From CAVSWN01 sp046728115 (lineage in GTDB: Bacteria > Acidobacteriota > Vicinamibacteria > Vicinamibacterales > CAVVIG01), in contig JBKPDW010000414.1 in assembly GCA_046728115.1 (NCBI GenBank), positions 1 to 10,255 on the forward strand: 10,255 nucleotides of DNA, given 5' to 3'. The notes below the pieces were generated by a model, which made no database searches, had not been told where the DNA came from, and saw only the letters and a program-made list of their open reading frames with translations. Shown in pieces: positions 6,854 through 10,255 of this stretch; the first letter of the stretch is position 1; every line of letters begins with the position of its first letter. Made by a program: the position numbers and the translations under genes.

Positions 6854-7397
6854 GTAGCTTCTAGAACGATCTGTGTAGCAACACCGGCGATGCTGTTCAG
6901 GTCCCCCTGGTACGTCGTGCTTCCTGGCCTGGTTCGTCCGCGAGTCAGGGTATCCTTCTCGGTCCCCGTTGGCGCGTGATGTGTCGTCAGGAAACCGGTG
7001 AAGCGACCGCCTGGCCGACCGCCCTGCACTCGAGGACGTGATGTGGACCGCGTTGTAAGAGTAATCGGCGTCAGGCGGTAAAACGCGCGGAAGGCCGCTC
7101 AAGCGCGGCGATCGAGGCGGTCACTGGGTCCTGCGGATAGCCGCATTCCAACCTGTTCGTGTGGCAGGCCGGTCGCATCCCACTCTCTGGCTCGAGAATT
7201 TGGCCGCTGTTCCGCTATCTGAGACAGCCGCGAAGTCACTATCTAAGCTCGTGACCTCCTCCCAAAGGCCCCAACTGAACAATTCACCGAACATATTACA
7301 TGCCTTCTCCTGAGCTGGATTGACGTTGCATCCATTCGCCCGTATGCTGTGCCGTCGCCTTCAGAAGATCTGCGTCGAATAGGTCATAAGACCAATA
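6854..7397. other. 544-bp spacer between rsmG and parA
   Basis: No gene with a recognisable product is seen here on either strand, nor a tRNA cloverleaf or DnaA boxes matching TTATCCACA. The - strand is open in one frame from about 7080 to its TGA inside parS (6832), with a possible ATG or GTG start near 7029, but the predicted peptide (about 65 residues from 7029) resembles nothing I recognise. Small palindromes occur, such as TGCGG-ATAG-CCGCA (7132-7145). The right end becomes more AT-rich and holds a likely parA promoter. The spacer may mark a separate transcription unit for parA-parB, or be decayed sequence. Confidence 0.6.
7320..7348 (+). promoter_or_regulatory. Predicted sigma70-type promoter for parA
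   Basis: TTGACG (7320-7325) matches five of six bases of the -35 consensus. TATGCT (7343-7348) is a good -10 box, and the spacer is exactly 17 bases. Transcription would start near 7355, leaving a leader of about 43 bases before the parA ATG. The leader contains GGTC-ATAA-GACC (7382-7393), a small palindrome just upstream of the start codon that could be an operator or hairpin. It lies in the AT-richer end of the spacer, as expected for a promoter. The call rests on sequence match only. Confidence 0.55.
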
Positions 7398-8186
7398 ATG
7401 GCTCGTATCGTCGCCGTCGCCAACCAAAAGGGCGGCGTCGGAAAAACCACGACCGCCATCAATCTGGCAGCTTCGCTCGCACTGGCCGACCGCTCCGTGC
7501 TGCTCGTCGACGTTGACCCGCAGGGCAATCTCACGAGCGGTGTCGGGCAAAAAGGAAAACACGCCGAGGCGGGCACGATCTACGAAGCGCTCACGTCACC
7601 AGAACCGACGAAGGACGCCGCGCCGTTCATCATCCCGACCGATGTCGATCGTATGCGCCTCATTCCCGCCGACCGCAACCTGACCGGCGCCGAGATCGAA
7701 CTGGTCGCGCTCGACATGCGTGACGAACGCCTGCGCGTGCTGCTCACCTCGGTCCGCGATGCGTACGATTACGTGTTCATCGATTGTCCGCCATCGCTCG
7801 GACTCCTGACGCTGAACGCGCTCGTCGCGGCCGACACCGTGCTGATCCCGCTTCACTGCGAGTACTTCGCGCTCGAAGGACTCGCCGATCTGGTCGCGAC
7901 GCTGCGGCGCGTGCGCGGTGCGCTCAACCCGCATCTCGAGATCGAAGGCGTGTTGCTCACCATGTTCGACGAACGGACCAGTCTGGGCCGACAGGTCGCG
8001 GCGGACGTGCGACAGTTCTTCAAGGACAAGGTATTCAACACCGTGATCCCGCGGAACGTCCGCCTCGGCGAGGCGCCCAGTCACGGGATGCCGGTGATGT
8101 TCTACGACGTCAAATCGCGCGGCGCGGAGGCGTACCTGGCGCTCGCGCGCGAGCTGCTCGAACGCGCCGCAGCGACAGCGGCATAA
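7398..8186 (+). CDS. parA: Chromosome-partitioning ATPase ParA (Soj)
   Basis: ParA binds DNA non-specifically when ATP-bound; ParB at parS stimulates its hydrolysis, which drives segregation of the new origin. The 262-residue protein starts directly with the deviant Walker A box KGGVGKTT (11-18, signature Lys11 and catalytic Lys16). DVDPQGN (38-44, Walker A') and FIDCPPSLG with Walker B Asp129 follow, then the C-terminal RNVRLGEAPSHGMPV typical of Soj proteins. There is no N-terminal helix-turn-helix, so it is the short chromosomal type, close to B. subtilis Soj (253). The ATG at 7398 opens directly into the conserved N-terminus. No strong ribosome-binding site is seen (AGG about 15 bases upstream). 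parB follows after 82 bases. Confidence 0.97.
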   Translation: MARIVAVANQKGGVGKTTTAINLAASLALADRSVLLVDVDPQGNLTSGVGQKGKHAEAGTIYEALTSPEPTKDAAPFIIPTDVDRMRLIPADRNLTGAEIELVALDMRDERLRVLLTSVRDAYDYVFIDCPPSLGLLTLNALVAADTVLIPLHCEYFALEGLADLVATLRRVRGALNPHLEIEGVLLTMFDERTSLGRQVAADVRQFFKDKVFNTVIPRNVRLGEAPSHGMPVMFYDVKSRGAEAYLALARELLERAAATAA

Positions 8187-8272
8187 TGACCGCCACGGCC
8201 GCAAAGACCGCAGAGGATCCAACCCAGGAGGTTCTACGCGGGCTTCACGGACTCTGCGGTCCCGGTGAATGA
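8186..8272 (+). other. Possible 28-codon coupling frame between parA and parB
   Basis: An ATG at 8186 shares its A with the parA stop (TAATG). The frame runs 28 codons and its TGA (8270-8272) overlaps the parB ATG at 8269 (ATGA). Ribosomes ending parA could in principle restart here and be delivered to the parB start. The peptide (MTATAAKTAEDPTQEVL...) resembles nothing known to me, and the sequence is partly a REP-like element, so this may be chance. Listed as a structural observation, not a confident gene. Confidence 0.2.
8206..8261 (+). repeat. REP-like inverted-repeat element, copy 2 (parA-parB gap)
   Basis: GACCGCAGAG (8206-8215) and CTCTGCGGTC (8252-8261) form a perfect 10-base inverted repeat with 36 bases between the arms. 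The decamer CGGACTCTGC (8248-8257) and the block CGCAGAG (8209-8215) are shared with the element in the mnmE-mnmG gap, at nearly equal spacing. This copy is the better preserved. An AGGAGG (8226-8231) lies inside but has no start codon at a useful distance. The hairpin ends 7 bases before the parB ATG and could affect parB translation. Confidence 0.55.
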
Positions 8273-9138
8273 AACGTATGGATAAACGTCCCGCGCTCGG
8301 GAAAGGGCTCAGCGCGCTCATCCCGGACCTGCCCGAACCGCGCAGCGGTCCCATCGAGGCCGATATCGATCGGCTTGCGCCGAACGAGTTTCAACCCCGC
8401 GCGGCTGTCGATGACGCTCGACTCCAGGAGCTGGCCCAATCGATCCGCGCCAACGGATTGATCCAGCCGATTGTCGTCAGGGCGGTCGGCGATCGATTTC
8501 AAATCATTGCTGGCGAACGGCGCTGGCGTGCTGCGAAAATCGCCGGCCTGCTGCGTGTCCCGATCGTCGTCCGCACCATGGCGCAAGGACCCGATCGGTC
8601 GCTTCTCGAGCTGGCGCTCGTCGAGAACATTCAGCGCGAGGACCTCAATCCCATCGACGAGGCGCTGGCGTATCGTCGGCTCGCCGACGAGTTTCAGTTC
8701 ACTCAGGAACAGATTGCGTCGGCGGTGGGAAAAGACCGTGCGTCAATCGCCAACTTCGTTCGCCTGCTGAAGCTGCCCGACGAGGTGCGCGCCGAGGTGG
8801 CGTCGGGCCGGCTGACCATGGGTCACGCGCGCGCACTCCTCTCGCTTGGAGATGAAGCGGAGCAGCGACGTCTCGCCAGGGACGTCATCGCGCGCAGCCT
8901 CTCGGTGCGCGAAACCGAATCGCTCGTCAAGAAAATCGCCGAGGAACAGATGCCGCGCCGCGAACCGGCGGCGCCGCCTCCGCTCGATGTCCACACGCGC
9001 GCCGCCGAGGATCGCCTGAAGGTGCTGCTCGGCACGCGCGTCCGGATCGTGCGGCAAGGAAGGCGCGGGCGGATCGAAATCGATTTCGGATCCGAAGAAG
9101 AACTGATTCGGATTTACGAACAGCTCACGGAGAGGTGA
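8269..9138 (+). CDS. parB: Chromosome-partitioning protein ParB (Spo0J)
   Basis: ParB is a CTP-dependent DNA clamp that loads at parS, spreads along neighbouring DNA, recruits SMC/condensin and stimulates ParA. The 289-residue protein begins RPALGKGLSALIPD (7-20), the conserved N-terminal ParA-stimulating segment. The CTPase/ParB domain includes GERRWRAAK (82-90) and ENIQRED (119-125), the two motifs that bind CTP. A helix-turn-helix lies at about 144-165 (FTQEQIASAVGKDRASIANFVR), followed by LLKLP and GHARALLSL. The C-terminal dimer domain (about 245-289) ends GSEEELIRIYEQL. The size matches B. subtilis Spo0J (282). ATG 8269 or ATG 8278 could be the start. Its likely target, parS, is in the end of rsmG. 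Confidence 0.97.
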   Translation: MKRMDKRPALGKGLSALIPDLPEPRSGPIEADIDRLAPNEFQPRAAVDDARLQELAQSIRANGLIQPIVVRAVGDRFQIIAGERRWRAAKIAGLLRVPIVVRTMAQGPDRSLLELALVENIQREDLNPIDEALAYRRLADEFQFTQEQIASAVGKDRASIANFVRLLKLPDEVRAEVASGRLTMGHARALLSLGDEAEQRRLARDVIARSLSVRETESLVKKIAEEQMPRREPAAPPPLDVHTRAAEDRLKVLLGTRVRIVRQGRRGRIEIDFGSEEELIRIYEQLTER

Positions 9139-9144
9139 ATCGCG

Positions 9145-9174
9145 AAGGGATTTGGGATTGATCCCCGGTCCCTT
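9145..9174 (+). terminator. Weak candidate terminator hairpin between parB and selD
   Basis: AAGGGA (9145-9150) pairs with TCCCTT (9169-9174), and inside it GGGA (9154-9157) pairs with TCCC (9162-9165) across a TTGA loop, with a 3-by-3 internal loop. Only three T residues follow within the right arm, so termination may be partial. It occupies most of the 50-base gap between parB and selD. It may separate their expression or just be a leader structure. Confidence 0.3.
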
Positions 9175-9188
9175 TGCCGAATGGGAGT

Positions 9189-10229
9189 ATGGCAAAGCGA
9201 CTGACCCAACTGGTGTCCTGCGCCGGTTGAGCGAGCAAACTCGCCGCTGGCGAGCTCGCTCAGGTGCTGAGTGACATCCCCGCGCCCCGTGACGACCGCG
9301 TCCTCGTCGATTTCAGGACCGGCGACGATGCGGGTGTGTACCGGTGGGAGGGTGGTCCCGCGTTGGTACAGACAGTGGATTTCTTCACGCCGATTGTCGA
9401 CGACCCCTACGCGTACGGCCAGATCGCCGCGGCCAATGCCCTGAGCGACATTTATGCGATGGGCGGGACACCGCTGACGGCGCTTGCGATCGCCGCGTTT
9501 CCGAAGGAAGGACTCGAACCCGACGCTATTCGCTCAATTTTCAGAGGCGGCTTCGACACGCTGAAGGAAGCGGGCGTTTCTCTGCTCGGCGGCCACACGG
9601 TTCAGGATCAGGAGATCAAGTTCGGGTACGCCGTGACCGGTGCGATCGATCCCGGCCGAGTCCTGACGAATGCCGGCGCCCGACCGGGCGATGTGCTGCT
9701 GCTGACCAAGCCGCTCGGCACGGGCATCATCGGCACGGCGCTCAAATTCGACCGCGCGCCAGCCGATGTAGCCGCCCGGGCGACGACATCCATGCAGACG
9801 CTGAACCGTGCAGCGGCGGACGCGATCCGCGCGATGCCTGCCGGGACGGTGCACGCGTGCACCGACGTGACCGGCTTCGGGCTGCTCGGGCACGGCAGCG
9901 GTATGGCGAAGGCGAGCGGGGTGACGCTGCAGATCGTCGCCGGCCGCGTCCCGGTGTTCGAAGGCGTGTTGGCGCTCGTCGCGCGGAACCGGCCCGGCGG
10001 GCTCGGAACGAACTCCGACCATTTCAGCGCCGGAGTGGTCGCCAGTGGGATCGACGAGGACCGTCTGGCGCTGCTGTACGACCCACAAACCTCTGGGGGT
10101 CTGCTAATTGCGGTCGACAATCCATGGACGACCGAGCTGCAGCGCAAGTTGGAGCAAACGGGTGTGCCGGTCTGGGCCATCGGGACTGTCGAGTCGGCCG
10201 ATCCCGGGGTTTCGGTTCGCGTCGTGTGA
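9189..10229 (+). CDS. selD: Selenide, water dikinase SelD with in-frame UGA (Sec14)
   Basis: SelD makes selenophosphate from selenide and ATP, the selenium donor for selenocysteine and for 2-selenouridine in tRNA. The frame from 9264 shows GDDAGVY (residues 45-51 of the full protein), TVDFF (62-66), AANALSDIYAMGG (81-93) and GGHTVQD (134-140), but lacks the catalytic N-terminus. Extending it upstream in the same frame gives an N-terminus starting at ATG 9189, MAKRLTQLVSCAG-(TGA)-ASKLAAGELAQVL. TGA 9228-9230 falls at the catalytic Cys/Sec position, three residues before the conserved Lys17 (U-x-x-K). The full length of 346 residues equals the family norm (E. coli 347). An upstream in-frame stop (9159) limits the start to ATG 9189 or TTG 9174; a GGGAG lies very close to the ATG. 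A SECIS-like stem-loop starts at the TGA. The protein is thus probably a selenoprotein. Confidence 0.95.
9228..9262 (+). promoter_or_regulatory. Bacterial SECIS stem-loop in selD
   Basis: Starting exactly at the TGA, TGAGCGAG (9228-9235) pairs perfectly with CTCGCTCA (9255-9262). After a four-base bulge CAAA (9236-9239), CTCGCC (9240-9245) pairs perfectly with GGCGAG (9249-9254), leaving a GCT loop (9246-9248). That is 14 base pairs in 35 bases, all within coding sequence. Known bacterial SECIS elements sit directly after the UGA and have a short apical loop with a G among its first bases, about 16 or more bases downstream; this one has its loop G 16 bases after the UGA. SelB would bind the loop and deliver Sec-tRNA. 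Confidence 0.85.
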
Positions 10230-10238
10230 GGGGTAGAT

Positions 10239-10255
10239 GTGATACAGTTCTGGAG
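10239..10255 (+). CDS. Possible start of a following gene, cut by the window edge
   Basis: After the selD stop, GAGGGG (10229-10234) is a good ribosome-binding sequence and is followed 4 bases later by GTG (10239), which opens a frame reading V-I-Q-F-W before the sequence ends. The nearby ATG (10237) is followed directly by TGA and cannot be the start. Five codons do not identify a family, although such openings occur in ABC-transporter ATPases such as FtsE. Confidence 0.3.

Noticed and set aside
6854..7397. Replication origin, tRNA gene or CRISPR in the rsmG-parA spacer
   Set aside because: No cluster of DnaA boxes, no cloverleaf with a T-loop sequence and no regularly spaced repeats could be found.
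7596..8354. A 252-codon - strand frame opposite parA
   Set aside because: It lies across the conserved ParA frame and the parA-parB gap, and its translation shows no family features.
9228..9230. TGA in selD as a nonsense mutation or sequencing error making selD a pseudogene
   Set aside because: The TGA sits exactly at the catalytic Cys/Sec position, the frame is intact on both sides, and a SECIS-like stem-loop starts at it.

Overview
The window is a 10.3 kb run of genes all on the + strand. It has the gene order typical of the region near the replication origin in many bacteria: rnpA (cut by the left edge), yidD, yidC, jag/khpB, mnmE, mnmG, rsmG, then a 544-bp spacer, then parA, parB and selD. 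Base composition looks moderately GC-rich (estimated by eye). YidC has the large periplasmic domain of diderm bacteria. My best guess at the source is an Acidobacteriota-like bacterium; that rests on general resemblance only and no search was possible.

Left block (1-2683): rnpA (RNase P protein), yidD and yidC (membrane-protein insertion) and jag (KH-R3H RNA-binding protein) are packed with gaps of 1-9 bases. A strong hairpin with A/T-rich flanks (2695-2726) then ends the block, just before the mnmE start.

Middle block (2742-6853): mnmE and mnmG encode the two subunits that modify wobble uridine 34 of certain tRNAs, and rsmG encodes a 16S rRNA methyltransferase. Two non-coding elements interrupt this block. 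One is a small inverted-repeat element in the mnmE-mnmG gap that recurs in the parA-parB gap. The other is an AT-richer repeat at the mnmG-rsmG junction that seems to have supplied the last codons of mnmG. The final codons of rsmG contain a ParB-binding site (parS).

Right block (6854-10255): a spacer without a convincing gene ends in a good -35/-10 promoter before parA. parA and parB encode chromosome segregation proteins that would act on the parS site about 570 bp upstream. selD (selenophosphate synthetase) follows. Its reading frame must start at 9189 and read through an in-frame TGA at codon 14, the catalytic Cys/Sec position. A near-perfect stem-loop starts at that TGA and looks like a bacterial SECIS element. 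SelD is therefore predicted to be a selenoprotein, and conventional gene calling would truncate it. This is the most interesting feature of the window. A further gene may begin at the extreme right edge.
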